Notes: a model not told the origin generated them from the sequence alone. A DNA stretch of 64,000 nt from Streptomyces sp. WAC 01529 (GCF_003945545.1 NZ_CP029617.1:4945001-5009000); one strand, 5' to 3'; counted from the stretch's first letter, positions 7,795-16,448 are shown. Numbers and translations: made by a program.

Positions 7795-8811
7795 ATGAAC
7801 AAGAACATCCGCCGTTCCCTCGTCATAGCCGCCGGTGTCACCGGGGCGTGGGCCCTCGGCTCCGCCGTCGCCAGCGCCGACGAGCTGCCGCAGCACTCCG
7901 TCGCGGTGCCGGACCAGGCGTCCGACGCGGTCTCCGACGTCACGGGTGACGTCGCCCGCGTGCCCGGCGATACCGCCGACGTGCGGGACAAGGCGTCCGA
8001 CCTGCGGGACAGCGCGTCCGACGTACGGGACAGCGCGTCCGACGTGCGGGACAAGGCGGCCCACGTACAGGACGAGGCGCCCCACGCCCGTGGCGCCCAG
8101 GGCAAGCTCTCCCAGCCCAAGGCCCCCACCGCCCCCACCGCGCCCGCCACCCCCGCCCCCTCCGCCACCGCTGACTCCCTGAACGACGACGTCGACTACC
8201 TCTTCGGCCCCCTCTCCACCTTCGCCCCGCACCTCACGCAGGCCCCTGCCGAGGCCCAGGACACCGCCACCCCCATCGCCGACGAGACCGCCGCCGCCGT
8301 GCTGCCGCCCATCGCCGCCACCGCCGTCGACGGCGTCGTGCCGGTCGCCGGGCAGGCCGTCGGGGACGTGGCCGGGCTGGCGCGGGGCGTGGTCGGCGAC
8401 GTACGGCCGTTCGCGGGCGGGGTCGTCGGTGAGGTCCCGCCGTTCACGCGGGCGGTCGTGGGCGAGGACGTCCAGCCCTTCGCGGACGGCGTCGTCGGCT
8501 CGGTCACGCCGCTCGTGCGGACGGTCGCCGACCAGGTGCGGCCCGTCGTGCGGGGCGTCGGCGGCAGCGCCGAGGGGCTGGCGCGGGGTGTGACCGGTGA
8601 TGTCCAGCCGTTCGCGGGCGGCGTCACCGCGCGGATCCAGCCGTTCGCGCAGGACCTGACCGGCGGCACCGTCACCCCCCACGCCCGGACCCTCGCGGGC
8701 CACGCCGTCACCGGCGTCCAGGACGTGGCCGACGACGTGACGCCGAGCTACCTGCCGAGCGAGGGCCCGGCGTACGACTCGGTCGCCTCGTACGCCCCGT
8801 ACGCCATTTGA
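7795..8811 (+). CDS. Secreted repeat protein
   Basis: 338 aa. A clear signal peptide (MNKNIRRSLVIAAGVTGAWA... to ASA-DEL) precedes heptad-like repeats of the form DVRDSAS/DVRDKAS (five units, about 7974-8070). A Pro/Ala linker follows, then about ten degenerate units of the type PFAGGVVG-DV. No catalytic motif, lipobox, LPxTG or chaplin/rodlin signature is present. The Asp/Arg heptads could form a coiled coil; the Val/Gly/Pro units look like a flexible surface stalk. The ATG at 7795 has GAAGGA at 7777-7782. It may be co-transcribed with the secreted protein upstream; a hairpin at 8856-8885 ends the unit. Function unknown. Confidence 0.72.
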   Translation: MNKNIRRSLVIAAGVTGAWALGSAVASADELPQHSVAVPDQASDAVSDVTGDVARVPGDTADVRDKASDLRDSASDVRDSASDVRDKAAHVQDEAPHARGAQGKLSQPKAPTAPTAPATPAPSATADSLNDDVDYLFGPLSTFAPHLTQAPAEAQDTATPIADETAAAVLPPIAATAVDGVVPVAGQAVGDVAGLARGVVGDVRPFAGGVVGEVPPFTRAVVGEDVQPFADGVVGSVTPLVRTVADQVRPVVRGVGGSAEGLARGVTGDVQPFAGGVTARIQPFAQDLTGGTVTPHARTLAGHAVTGVQDVADDVTPSYLPSEGPAYDSVASYAPYAI

Positions 8812-8851
8812 TCGCCGGTGCAACGGAAGCAATCGCCGGTGCAACGGAAGT
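8811..8851. repeat. 21-bp tandem duplication
   Basis: The unit ATCGCCGGTGCAACGGAAGC with a trailing A occurs at 8811-8831 and again, lacking only the last base match, at 8832-8851. It straddles the stop codon of the secreted repeat protein and leads into the terminator hairpin. Probably a recent slippage duplication. Confidence 0.8.
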
Positions 8852-8855
8852 AAAC

Positions 8856-8885
8856 GGGCGGCCCCTGCCTCAGCAGGGGCCGTCC
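8856..8885 (+). terminator. Hairpin terminator after secreted gene
   Basis: GGCCCCTGC (8860-8868), loop CTCA, GCAGGGGCC (8873-8881), extended by outer pairs to about 13 bp. No U-tract follows, as is usual in Streptomyces. It separates the secreted-protein genes from the sucC promoter region. Confidence 0.75.
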
Positions 8886-8920
8886 CCCGTTCCCGCCCCC
8901 GCGCCTTCGCGGCAGCGATC

Positions 8921-9050
8921 TGTGACCGTCATCACCGCCCAAATGTGATCTGCGATTTAGGGACCCACGTCCCACGGCGATAACCTGCGGGACGGACATG
9001 CCGCGTACTGGACTCCGTCCTACGCCTCCCTTGTGACAGCGCAGTCACGT
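8921..9050 (+). promoter_or_regulatory. sucC upstream control region
   Basis: The 322-bp gap before sucC holds several elements. TGTGA-CCGTCA-TCACC (8921-8936) matches the Crp-type pattern TGTGA-N6-TCAC. A possible promoter is TTTAGG (8956-8961), 17 bp, GATAAC (8979-8984). A second dyad, TGTGA-N8-TCACG, lies at 9032-9049; the same N8 dyad overlaps the mdh promoter. An 11-bp tandem repeat follows at 9091-9112. Sequences are seen; binding by a regulator is inference. Confidence 0.4.
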
Positions 9051-9090
9051 TGCCCTCCGCGGCACGCCCACGCAGACAGCTGACACCAAA

Positions 9091-9112
9091 GCAGCGAGAT
9101 CGCAGCGAGATC
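9091..9112. repeat. 11-bp tandem repeat upstream of sucC
   Basis: GCAGCGAGATC is present twice head to tail (9091-9101 and 9102-9112), about 20 bp before the sucC ribosome site. One repeat equals one helical turn, so both copies would face the same side of the DNA. Could be an operator or simple slippage. Confidence 0.7.
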
Positions 9113-9133
9113 ACGGATTAGGGACGGACGCGC

Positions 9134-10312
9134 GTGGACCTGTTCGAGTACCAGGCGAGGGACCTCTTCGCCAAGCACGGTGTACCGGTGCTGGCCGGTG
9201 AAGTCATCGACACGCCTGAGGCGGCGCGCGAGGCCACCGAGCGTCTTGGCGGCAAGTCGGTCGTCAAGGCGCAGGTGAAGGTCGGTGGCCGAGGCAAGGC
9301 CGGCGGCGTGAAGCTGGCGGCGAACCCGGACGAGGCCGTCGCTCGCGCGACGGACATCCTCGGCATGGACATCAAGGGCCACACGGTCCACAAGGTGATG
9401 ATCGCCGAGCTGTCTCCGGAGATCGAGGCCGAGTACTACGTCTCGTACCTCCTCGACCGCACCAACCGCACCTTCCTGGCGATGGCCTCGGTGCAGGGCG
9501 GCATGGACATCGAGGAGGTCGCGGAGAAGACCCCCGAGGCCCTCGCGAAGGTCCCGGTCAACGCCGTCGAGGGCGTGACCATCGAGAAGGCCCGCGAGAT
9601 CGTCGCGCAGGCGAAGTTCCCGGCCGACGTGGCCGAGGGTGTCGCCGAGGCCATGGTGACCCTGTGGGAGACCTTCGTCGCCGAGGACGCGCTCCTCGTC
9701 GAGGTCAACCCGCTGGTGAAGACCAAGGACGGCCGCATTCTGGCCCTGGACGGCAAGGTCTCGCTCGACGAGAACGCCGACTTCCGCCAGCCGGAGCACG
9801 AGGCTCTCGAGGACAAGGACGCAGCTAACCCGCTCGAAGCTGCTGCCAAGGCCAAGGGCCTCAACTACGTGAAGCTCGACGGCGAGGTCGGCATCATCGG
9901 CAACGGCGCGGGTCTCGTCATGAGCACCCTCGACGTCGTCGCGTACGCCGGTGAGGCGCACGGCGGCGTGAAGCCCGCCAACTTCCTCGACATCGGTGGC
10001 GGCGCCTCCGCCGAGGTCATGGCGAACGGCCTGGAGATCATCCTTGGCGACCCGGACGTCAAGTCCGTATTCGTCAACGTCTTCGGTGGCATCACCGCGT
10101 GCGACGAGGTCGCCAACGGCATCGTGCAGGCCCTGGAACTGCTCGCCTCCAAGGGCGAGAAGGTCGAGAAGCCGCTGGTCGTGCGCCTCGACGGCAACAA
10201 CGCGGAGCTGGGTCGCAAGATCCTGAGCGACGCCAACCACCCGCTCGTGCAGCGCGTGGACACCATGGACGGCGCGGCCGACAAGGCCGCCGAGCTCGCG
10301 GCTGCGAAGTAA
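9134..10312 (+). CDS. sucC: Succinyl-CoA synthetase beta subunit
   Basis: 392 aa, full family length. ADP-forming succinate-CoA ligase, beta chain: with SucD it converts succinyl-CoA, ADP and phosphate to succinate, CoA and ATP in the TCA cycle. The ATP-grasp domain is recognisable by KAQVKVGGRGKAGGVKLA (about residues 44-62) and the LLVEVNPLV segment; the C-terminal CoA-ligase domain contains GIGNGAGL-like and VFVNVFGGITACD motifs. The GTG at 9134 is preceded by GGGACGG (9121-9127). sucD follows after 22 bp, so the two form an operon. Confidence 0.97.
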   Translation: MDLFEYQARDLFAKHGVPVLAGEVIDTPEAAREATERLGGKSVVKAQVKVGGRGKAGGVKLAANPDEAVARATDILGMDIKGHTVHKVMIAELSPEIEAEYYVSYLLDRTNRTFLAMASVQGGMDIEEVAEKTPEALAKVPVNAVEGVTIEKAREIVAQAKFPADVAEGVAEAMVTLWETFVAEDALLVEVNPLVKTKDGRILALDGKVSLDENADFRQPEHEALEDKDAANPLEAAAKAKGLNYVKLDGEVGIIGNGAGLVMSTLDVVAYAGEAHGGVKPANFLDIGGGASAEVMANGLEIILGDPDVKSVFVNVFGGITACDEVANGIVQALELLASKGEKVEKPLVVRLDGNNAELGRKILSDANHPLVQRVDTMDGAADKAAELAAAK

Positions 10313-10334
10313 GGGAAGAGGTTAAGACACCACC

Positions 10335-11219
10335 ATGGCTATCTTCCTCAACAAGGACAGCAAGGTCATCGTCCAGGGCATGACCGGTGCCACGGGCATG
10401 AAGCACACCAAGCTCATGCTGGGTGACGGCACCAACATCGTCGGCGGCGTGAACCCGCGCAAGGCGGGCACGAAGGTCGACTTCGACGGCACCGAGGTCC
10501 CGGTCTTCGGCTCCGTCAAGGAGGCCATGGAGAAGACGGGCGCCAACGTCTCCGTCCTCTTCGTGCCGCCGGCCTTCTCCAAGGCCGCCGTCGTCGAGGC
10601 GATCGACGCCGAGATCCCCCTCGCCGTCGTCATCACCGAGGGCATCGCCGTCCACGACTCCGCCGCCTTCTGGGCGTACGCGAAGTCGAAGGGCAACAAG
10701 ACCCGCATCATCGGCCCGAACTGCCCCGGTCTCATCACCCCGGGCCAGTCGAACGCCGGCATCATCCCGGGCGACATCACGAAGCCGGGCCGCATCGGCC
10801 TGGTCTCGAAGTCCGGCACGCTGACGTACCAGATGATGTACGAGCTGCGTGACATCGGCTTCTCGTCGGCCGTCGGCATCGGTGGCGACCCGGTCATCGG
10901 CACGACGCACATCGACGCCCTGGAGGCGTTCGAGGCCGACCCCGACACCGACCTGATCGTGATGATCGGTGAGATCGGCGGCGACGCCGAGGAGCGCGCG
11001 GCGGAGTACATCAAGGCCAACGTGACCAAGCCGGTCGTCGGCTACGTCGCGGGCTTCACGGCGCCCGAGGGCAAGACGATGGGCCACGCCGGCGCCATCG
11101 TCTCCGGCTCCTCCGGCACGGCCGCCGCCAAGAAGGAGGCCCTCGAGGCCGCGGGCGTCAAGGTCGGCAAGACGCCGACCGAGACGGCGAAGCTGGCGCG
11201 AGCCATCCTGGCCGGCTGA
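10335..11219 (+). CDS. sucD: Succinyl-CoA synthetase alpha subunit
   Basis: 294 aa, normal length. It forms the heterodimer with SucC and carries the CoA-binding domain and the phosphorylated active-site histidine, found here in TMGHAGAIVSG. The N-terminal Rossmann signature is VIVQGMTGATGMKHT, and the family segment IIGPNCPGLITPG is intact. The ATG at 10335 lies 22 bp after sucC. A perfect 16-bp hairpin terminator (11235-11270) follows immediately. Confidence 0.97.
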   Translation: MAIFLNKDSKVIVQGMTGATGMKHTKLMLGDGTNIVGGVNPRKAGTKVDFDGTEVPVFGSVKEAMEKTGANVSVLFVPPAFSKAAVVEAIDAEIPLAVVITEGIAVHDSAAFWAYAKSKGNKTRIIGPNCPGLITPGQSNAGIIPGDITKPGRIGLVSKSGTLTYQMMYELRDIGFSSAVGIGGDPVIGTTHIDALEAFEADPDTDLIVMIGEIGGDAEERAAEYIKANVTKPVVGYVAGFTAPEGKTMGHAGAIVSGSSGTAAAKKEALEAAGVKVGKTPTETAKLARAILAG

Positions 11220-11234
11220 CCCAGCCTTCGAAAG

Positions 11235-11270
11235 AGCGGGCCCGCACCTCTTGTGAGGTGCGGGCCCGCT
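11235..11270 (+). terminator. sucCD terminator, bidirectional
   Basis: AGCGGGCCCGCACCTC (11235-11250), loop TTGT, then the exact reverse complement (11255-11270), followed by TCTCATTTCT. A perfect 16-bp stem between two convergent genes; likely acts for both strands. Confidence 0.92.
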
Positions 11271-11302
11271 TCTCATTTCTCCGGGGCGCCTCGCGGCGGG
11301 CG

Positions 11303-12583
11303 CTACTTGGCCTGGGGGACGAGGCGGTGGGGCCCGCTCGGCACCTCCCCGCGGAGTTTCGCGCGCAGTTCCTCCTCCTCGTACGTGAGGGGGCCCGGGC
11401 CCATGAGGGGCGGCACGCCGCTGACGGCCCGGCCCGGGGCCTGCGGGGGCTCGTAGTGGGTGGGGGCCGTGCGCAGGGTCAGGGCCGTGGCGCCGATGAT
11501 CAGGGTCGTGAAGGCGATGGCCGCGCGGGTCCAGACGCGGGCGCGGTGCTCGCCGGTGATCCTGACCCGTTCCGGTTTCGGCGGCCGGAGCTTCTCCGCG
11601 CCGCCCAGCGCGGCGAGGCGCCGGTGCAGTGTCTCGGGCTCGGCCAGGTCGGGCAGCCGCTCGGCGATGGCCTCGCGCGCGTGCAGGAGGCGGTTCGCGG
11701 CGGTGGGCGTGCTCGCCTCCGTCTCGGCCGCGGTCTCCGGCAGGTCGAGGCCGACGCCGTCGTAGAGCAGCAGGGTGCGGCGCTGGGCGGGTGACAGGCT
11801 CAGGAGTACGTCGAGGAAGGCGCGGTCGGCCGGTTCGGCGGGCGGGGCGTCCGGGCGCCGCAGGGAGGGGCGGAAGCTGTGCCAGGGCGACATCGCGTAC
11901 TCGTGCACGGCGGCGCGGACCCAGCCCGCGGGGTCGCGGTCAACGGCCACCTCGGGCCAGCGGTACCACGCCTGCTGGAAGGCGCGCTCCACCGCTTCCT
12001 GCGCCAGGGTGCGGCGTCCCGTGAGCACGTAGGCCTGGCGGACCAGGGCGGGGGCCGTGTGGGCGCAGAGGGCGTCGAAGGCTTGTGCGGGGGTGGCGGG
12101 CCGAGCGGGGGTGGGGGGCTGTGGGGCCGAGGGCTCGGGGGTGGCCTCCGCTGCGGGCTCGGCGTCGGCTTCCGGGGCGGGCTTGGGCTCGGGCTCGGGG
12201 GCGAGGGTGAGGGCGAGGGGTGACGGCTGGTGGGCGTGGCCGGTCACCGCGACCGGGGCCGGGGCCACTGCCGTCGGGGTGTACGGTTTCGCCGCGCGTT
12301 TGACCGGGGGCTCGGGTCTAGTCGTCGACCGGCTGCCGTCCGTGCGGGGCGCCTGCCTGTTCCGCCGTGGAGCGGCCTGTTCCTCCGCCAGGGCGTTCAG
12401 GAGCTTCGCGTACGCCTCATGGGAGCGGCCACGGGGGTGCGTGCGGCCCTTTTCCCAGGAGCGGACCGTTTCGCGCGTGACGCCCAGCTTCGCGGCGACA
12501 TCGGCATGGCTCAGCGACTTCGCCTCGCGCAGCCTGCGGCGTTCCTTGGGGGACGGCAGAGACGTGGCAGGGCTCTGGGGCAT
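11303..12583 (-). CDS. XRE/sigma-like hybrid membrane regulator
   Basis: 426 aa from the ATG at 12583. Order of parts: XRE helix-turn-helix (about 13-60, ADVAAKLGVTRETVRSWEKG), long Pro/Glu/Ala linker (70-165), a helical block resembling ECF sigma region 2 (168-230, QEAVERAFQQAWYRWPEV), a sigma-4-like block (253-312, SLSPAQRRTLLLYDGVGLDLPETA), a single transmembrane helix (351-371) and a short outside tail. The joining of an XRE domain to a sigma-like pair on a membrane-anchored protein is unusual; it may no longer bind RNA polymerase. An ORF extension to 12679 crosses non-coding sequence, so I reject it. Target genes cannot be told from the sequence. Confidence 0.78.
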   Translation of the reverse strand: MPQSPATSLPSPKERRRLREAKSLSHADVAAKLGVTRETVRSWEKGRTHPRGRSHEAYAKLLNALAEEQAAPRRNRQAPRTDGSRSTTRPEPPVKRAAKPYTPTAVAPAPVAVTGHAHQPSPLALTLAPEPEPKPAPEADAEPAAEATPEPSAPQPPTPARPATPAQAFDALCAHTAPALVRQAYVLTGRRTLAQEAVERAFQQAWYRWPEVAVDRDPAGWVRAAVHEYAMSPWHSFRPSLRRPDAPPAEPADRAFLDVLLSLSPAQRRTLLLYDGVGLDLPETAAETEASTPTAANRLLHAREAIAERLPDLAEPETLHRRLAALGGAEKLRPPKPERVRITGEHRARVWTRAAIAFTTLIIGATALTLRTAPTHYEPPQAPGRAVSGVPPLMGPGPLTYEEEELRAKLRGEVPSGPHRLVPQAK

Positions 12584-12734
12584 GTCGGGTTCTCCGCAGC
12601 GTGGGCCGACGTGCGACGGGCGGCCGGGCGCAGCCGATCCGCCGTACGAAAAAGTACATAAACGTATATTGAGCGACACATCCGATATTCGCCTGTTACG
12701 GGAAGAAAGCGCGTGTCGTTGGGAGCATGGGCCG

Positions 12735-14702
12735 GTGACCCAGACGACCGATCACAGCGCCTCGTCGCCGCCGTTGCTGTCGCGTGAGCACACGCCCGTC
12801 CGTTCCCCCGGGTTCGCCACCTGCCTGGCGGGCGGGGCCGTCGCGGCGGGCCTGGGGCTCGGCGCGCTCGCCGTCCTGGTGATCGTCCTGTGGATCAGTT
12901 CGCCGTATCCGGACAGCGGTCCCGACGGGGCGCTGCACGTCGCGGCGGGGCTGTGGCTGCTCGCGCACGGCACGGAACTGATCAGGACGGACACCCTCGC
13001 CGGGCCGCCCGCGCCGGTCGGCGTGACACCGCTGCTCCTCGTCCTGCTGCCGGGCTGGCTCGTGCACCGCGCGGCGCGGGACGCGACGGCCCCCGAGGAG
13101 CGCGGGCACCCGGCGCGGACCGCCTGGTGCGGGGTGGTGAGCGGCTATCTGCTGGTCGGCGTGGCCGCGGCGCTGTACGCGACGGGCGGCGAGCTGCGGC
13201 CCGACCTGGTCGGCGCGGCGATCCATGTGCCGCTCCTTGTGGCGGTGGCGGCGGCGCTCGGGGTGTGGACGGCGCACGGCTGCCCGCGCGGGCCGCTCCC
13301 GGTCTCCCTGCGGCCCGCGCTGGCGGCGCTGCCCCAAGGGGTACGGGCTCATTGCGTACGAGGGGTCTTCGTGCGCGGCACCACGCTTGCCGTGGCGCGG
13401 GCCGGTCTTGTGGGGGCGGCGGTGCTCGTGGTCGGCGGCGCGGTGCTGGTCACGGTGTCGATCGCGCTGCACGCGGGGCTCGTACGGGAGTCGTTCGCGC
13501 AGGTCACCGACGTGTGGTCGGGGCGGTTCGCGGTACTGCTTTTGATGCTCGCGCTGGTGCCGAACGCGGGGGTGTGGGGCGCGGCGTACGGCCTCGGCCC
13601 CGGCTTCGTACTCGGTACGGGGAGCGTGGTGAGCCCCCTCGCGGCGGACGCGGTGCCGATGCTGCCGGCGTTCCCGCTGCTCGCGGCGGTGCCTTCGCAG
13701 GGGCCAGGGTCGCCGCTCACCTGGGCGGCCGGGGCGGTGCCGGTGGGGGCGGGGCTCGCGGTGGCCTGGTGCGCGGTCCAACTGGCGGCGCCCGCGTTCG
13801 GGGAGCGGGAGGAGGCCTGGTCACGGAGGCGCACGGCGGCGGCAGCGGCGATGGCGGCGGCGATGTGCGGGGCGACCATGGCGGGCCTCGCGGCGCTGGC
13901 GGGCGGCCCGATGGGAGTGGCGGTATTGGCCGACTTCGGCCCGGTGTGGTGGCAGACGGGCGCGGCGGCACTGGCGTGGACGGCGGTGGTGGGGGTGCCG
14001 GGGGCATTGGCGTTGCGGGGGTGGCGGGTGCGGGTGCGGGTGCTGGCCGGGGCGCCTCAAGCGGGGGTGCCTGGTCCCGGGGGCGGGGTGGGGGCTTCCC
14101 GTGGCCGCGCGCTGATCGGGGCGCCGAGGGCGCTGGGGCGCCGGGTTTGGCGTCGGGGTTCGGGGCTCACTGGGCCCGGTGCCGGGCCGACTGACGCGGG
14201 GGGATCCCCCGGTGCGGTGCCCGCCGGGCCGTCCGACAGCGAGCCCTCGCCCGGCGCCACCCGCCGGGCCTGGCTCCCCCCGAGGCGGGAGCGGCTGCCG
14301 CAGCCCGCAACGGAGCACGACGGACGCCCGCGCCTGGGGTTGCCCCGCGTCAGCCTTCCTTGGCGGAGCCGAGCCACCACGGACACGCCCTCGCCCCAGG
14401 AGACGGCTGCGGAGCCGGGCCCGCGGCCGAGCGAGGACACCCCTGGCCCCGAACCCTCCAACCCCTCCGAGCCTCCTGGACTCCCCGAACCCCCCGCCAC
14501 CCCGCCCGACTTCGAGCCGTACAGCTTTCTGCCCGAGAAGGCGGCGCCCCCGCGCGCCAAGCGTCCCGACCTCCCCTACGACGACGCGTCCCCCTGGCAC
14601 GACGACGCGTTCCGCGAGGCCCGCTGGCGGGCGTTGAAGGAGGCGGGGGAGGAACAGCCGCCCGAGTCACCCAAGTCACCTGAGTCGCCCGAGCCCCACT
14701 GA
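12735..14702 (+). CDS. DUF6350 (PerM-like) membrane protein
   Basis: 655 aa from the GTG at 12735 (GGGAG about 10 bp upstream). Residues about 25-430 hold many hydrophobic helices (around ten), beginning GGAVAAGLGLGALAVLVIVLW. The last 200 residues are Pro/Ser/Glu-rich and likely disordered in the cytoplasm. It matches the streptomycete DUF6350 family, often labelled cell division protein PerM in automatic annotation; that label rests on homology only. It sits between the XRE/sigma-like gene, from which it is divergent, and a convergent membrane-protein gene. The open frame extends upstream to 12057 but overlaps the opposite-strand gene there and lacks coding character. Confidence 0.8.
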   Translation: MTQTTDHSASSPPLLSREHTPVRSPGFATCLAGGAVAAGLGLGALAVLVIVLWISSPYPDSGPDGALHVAAGLWLLAHGTELIRTDTLAGPPAPVGVTPLLLVLLPGWLVHRAARDATAPEERGHPARTAWCGVVSGYLLVGVAAALYATGGELRPDLVGAAIHVPLLVAVAAALGVWTAHGCPRGPLPVSLRPALAALPQGVRAHCVRGVFVRGTTLAVARAGLVGAAVLVVGGAVLVTVSIALHAGLVRESFAQVTDVWSGRFAVLLLMLALVPNAGVWGAAYGLGPGFVLGTGSVVSPLAADAVPMLPAFPLLAAVPSQGPGSPLTWAAGAVPVGAGLAVAWCAVQLAAPAFGEREEAWSRRRTAAAAAMAAAMCGATMAGLAALAGGPMGVAVLADFGPVWWQTGAAALAWTAVVGVPGALALRGWRVRVRVLAGAPQAGVPGPGGGVGASRGRALIGAPRALGRRVWRRGSGLTGPGAGPTDAGGSPGAVPAGPSDSEPSPGATRRAWLPPRRERLPQPATEHDGRPRLGLPRVSLPWRSRATTDTPSPQETAAEPGPRPSEDTPGPEPSNPSEPPGLPEPPATPPDFEPYSFLPEKAAPPRAKRPDLPYDDASPWHDDAFREARWRALKEAGEEQPPESPKSPESPEPH

Positions 14703-14763
14703 AGCGACCCCCGGCCCCACCCGCACAGAAGACCCACCCGCACAGAAGGCCGCCCACACAAAA

Positions 14764-14802
14764 GGCCCGCCCCCTCCCCGCATCGCGGAGTAAGGGCGGG
14801 CC
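14764..14802. terminator. Hairpin between convergent genes
   Basis: GGCCCGCCC (14764-14772) pairs with GGGCGGGCC (14794-14802) over a 21-nt loop. It lies between the ends of the DUF6350 gene and the convergent membrane-protein gene. Confidence 0.6.
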
Positions 14803-14818
14803 CGAGTCCAGGGAAGCC

Positions 14819-15595
14819 TTAGTCCTGCTCCCCCAGGAGCGGACGCAGCTGCTTCGGGAGCAGTTCCTCGCAGGACTGCTTCGACGTGCTGGTGAGCGCG
14901 TCGTCCACGCACGTGTAGTAGTCCCGGTACACCAGCTGCGCCGTGAACGTCCCCGCCACCATCAGCAGCGCCAGCGCCCCCGTGACCAGGCCACTGATCG
15001 CGGCCGTCGTCTGCGGGCGCGTCGTCGAGGGAGGCCCGGCCGCGCCGCCCGGAGCGGCGGCGGCAGGCGCCGGGGCCGTCGGGTCCTGCGTACGCGGCTT
15101 GGCGCGCAGCGACTGGATGGCCCAGTTCAGCGCGAGCGCACCGAGCAGCAGCGCCACGTACCGCCAGCCGAAGAGCGCGAAGAAGAAGGCCCACATGCCC
15201 GAGAGCAGGGCGTAGCGCGCACGGCGCTGGGCCGGGTCCGTCGGGTCCCAGCGCAGGCCACCGCCGCCGGGACCGGAGGGGCCTTCCTTGCCGGGCCCGC
15301 CGCCCTGCTGGCCCGGGCGCTCGCCGAAGCCGCCCGGGGAGCGCCCGGGCTGGCGGTCGCTCCACTGGCTGCCCCACGGGGAGCCGGTGGAGCCGTCGTC
15401 CGAGCCGTCGGGCGAGGGCGAGGAACCGTCCGAGGGGCGGCGCGGCTGCCACGGCCGGTCCGGCGTCCCCTCCGGCGGCGGCGCGAAGGGGTTGTCGTCG
15501 TCCTTGCCCGTCCCCCGGGAGCCCGGGCCCCGGGACTCCGGTCCCTGGGAGTCGGGATCCTGCGGTGGAGACGAAGGGCGGCTACGGTCCGGCAT
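14819..15595 (-). CDS. Small Pro/Gly-rich membrane protein
   Basis: 258 aa from the ATG at 15595, which has GGGGAAGA about 10 bp upstream. Residues 1-115 are Pro/Gly/Ser/Asp-rich and disordered. Two hydrophobic stretches follow (around LLSGMWAFFFALFGWRYVALLLGALAL), then a Pro/Ala segment, another helix (ISGLVTGALALLMVAGTFTAQLVY) and a C-terminus with two cysteines (YYTCVDD and KQSCEELL) that could form a disulfide outside the membrane. Function not recognised. It is divergent from purN; the open frame upstream of 15595 overlaps the purN leader and is not credible. Confidence 0.75.
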   Translation of the reverse strand: MPDRSRPSSPPQDPDSQGPESRGPGSRGTGKDDDNPFAPPPEGTPDRPWQPRRPSDGSSPSPDGSDDGSTGSPWGSQWSDRQPGRSPGGFGERPGQQGGGPGKEGPSGPGGGGLRWDPTDPAQRRARYALLSGMWAFFFALFGWRYVALLLGALALNWAIQSLRAKPRTQDPTAPAPAAAAPGGAAGPPSTTRPQTTAAISGLVTGALALLMVAGTFTAQLVYRDYYTCVDDALTSTSKQSCEELLPKQLRPLLGEQD

Positions 15596-15809
15596 CAGGT
15601 GTGCGTCTTCCCCTAGGTAGGTGTTCGGCGCCTTTCCCCCAGACGCTACCTTCCGTCCGCGCCCCCGTCCCGTGAGGGGCGGTTCCGTGTGCCGGTATCG
15701 TTGCTGGCGGTCGGCCGCTTTGGAGAGTTCCCCGTATCGCGGGGCCCGAAGCCTTCGTACGACCGTACAAAGACGCATCTCCCGAGAACTCCCGAGAAAG
15801 GGCCCCGCT

Positions 15810-16448
15810 GTGGCCGAGAGCGCTGTGGACCCGCGCCCCAAGCGACTCGTCGTGCTGGTCTCAGGGTCGGGCACGAACCTGCAGGCCCTGCTCGACACCA
15901 TCCACGCCGAGGGGCCGGGGGCCTACGGGGCCGAGGTCGTCGCCGTCGGCGCCGACCGTGGCGGCATCGCGGGCCTGGAGCGCGCCGAGCGCGCCGGGAT
16001 CCCGACCTTTGTCTGCCGGGTGAAGGATCACGCGACCCGCGAGGAGTGGGACGCCGCCCTGACGGCGGCGACCGCCGCGCACGAACCCGATCTGGTCGTC
16101 TCCGCCGGGTTCATGAAGATCGTGGGGAAGGAGTTCCTCGCGCGCTTCGGCGGGCGGTTCGTGAACACCCACCCCGCGCTGCTGCCCAGTTTCCCGGGGG
16201 CCCACGGCGCGCGCGACGCGCTCGCGTACGGCGTGAAGGTCACCGGCTGCACCGTCCACTTCGTCGACGACGGCGTCGACACCGGCCCGATCATCGCCCA
16301 GGGCGTGGTCGAGGTCCGGGACGAGGACGACGAGAGCGCTCTGCACGAGCGCATCAAGGAAGTCGAGCGCACGCTGCTCGTCGATGTCGTGGGGCGTCTG
16401 GCCCGGCACGGCTACCGCATTGAGGGACGAAAGGTTCTTATCCCGTGA
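15810..16448 (+). CDS. purN: GAR transformylase
   Basis: 212 aa. Phosphoribosylglycinamide formyltransferase: uses 10-formyl-THF to formylate glycinamide ribonucleotide, the third step of purine synthesis. The N-terminal VLVSGSGTNLQALLD matches the phosphate-binding loop, and the catalytic triad Asn, His and Asp lies in NTHPALLPSFPGAHG and HFVDDGVDTGPII. The GTG at 15810 is preceded by GAGAAAGG (15794-15801) and gives the usual length; the longer frame to 15621 has no family counterpart. The stop overlaps the purH start (GTGA), so purN and purH are translationally coupled. Confidence 0.95.
   Translation: MAESAVDPRPKRLVVLVSGSGTNLQALLDTIHAEGPGAYGAEVVAVGADRGGIAGLERAERAGIPTFVCRVKDHATREEWDAALTAATAAHEPDLVVSAGFMKIVGKEFLARFGGRFVNTHPALLPSFPGAHGARDALAYGVKVTGCTVHFVDDGVDTGPIIAQGVVEVRDEDDESALHERIKEVERTLLVDVVGRLARHGYRIEGRKVLIP

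Noticed and set aside
9031..9050. Rex (redox) operator before sucC, and likewise at 24236 before mdh
   Set aside because: The half-sites TGTGA and TCAC fit, but the spacer is 8 bp and the Rex consensus has 6; the outer bases also differ.
12057..12734. Upstream part of the long frame of the DUF6350 gene
   Set aside because: It lies antisense to the XRE/sigma-like gene, is Gly/Ala-rich and lacks helices or homology.
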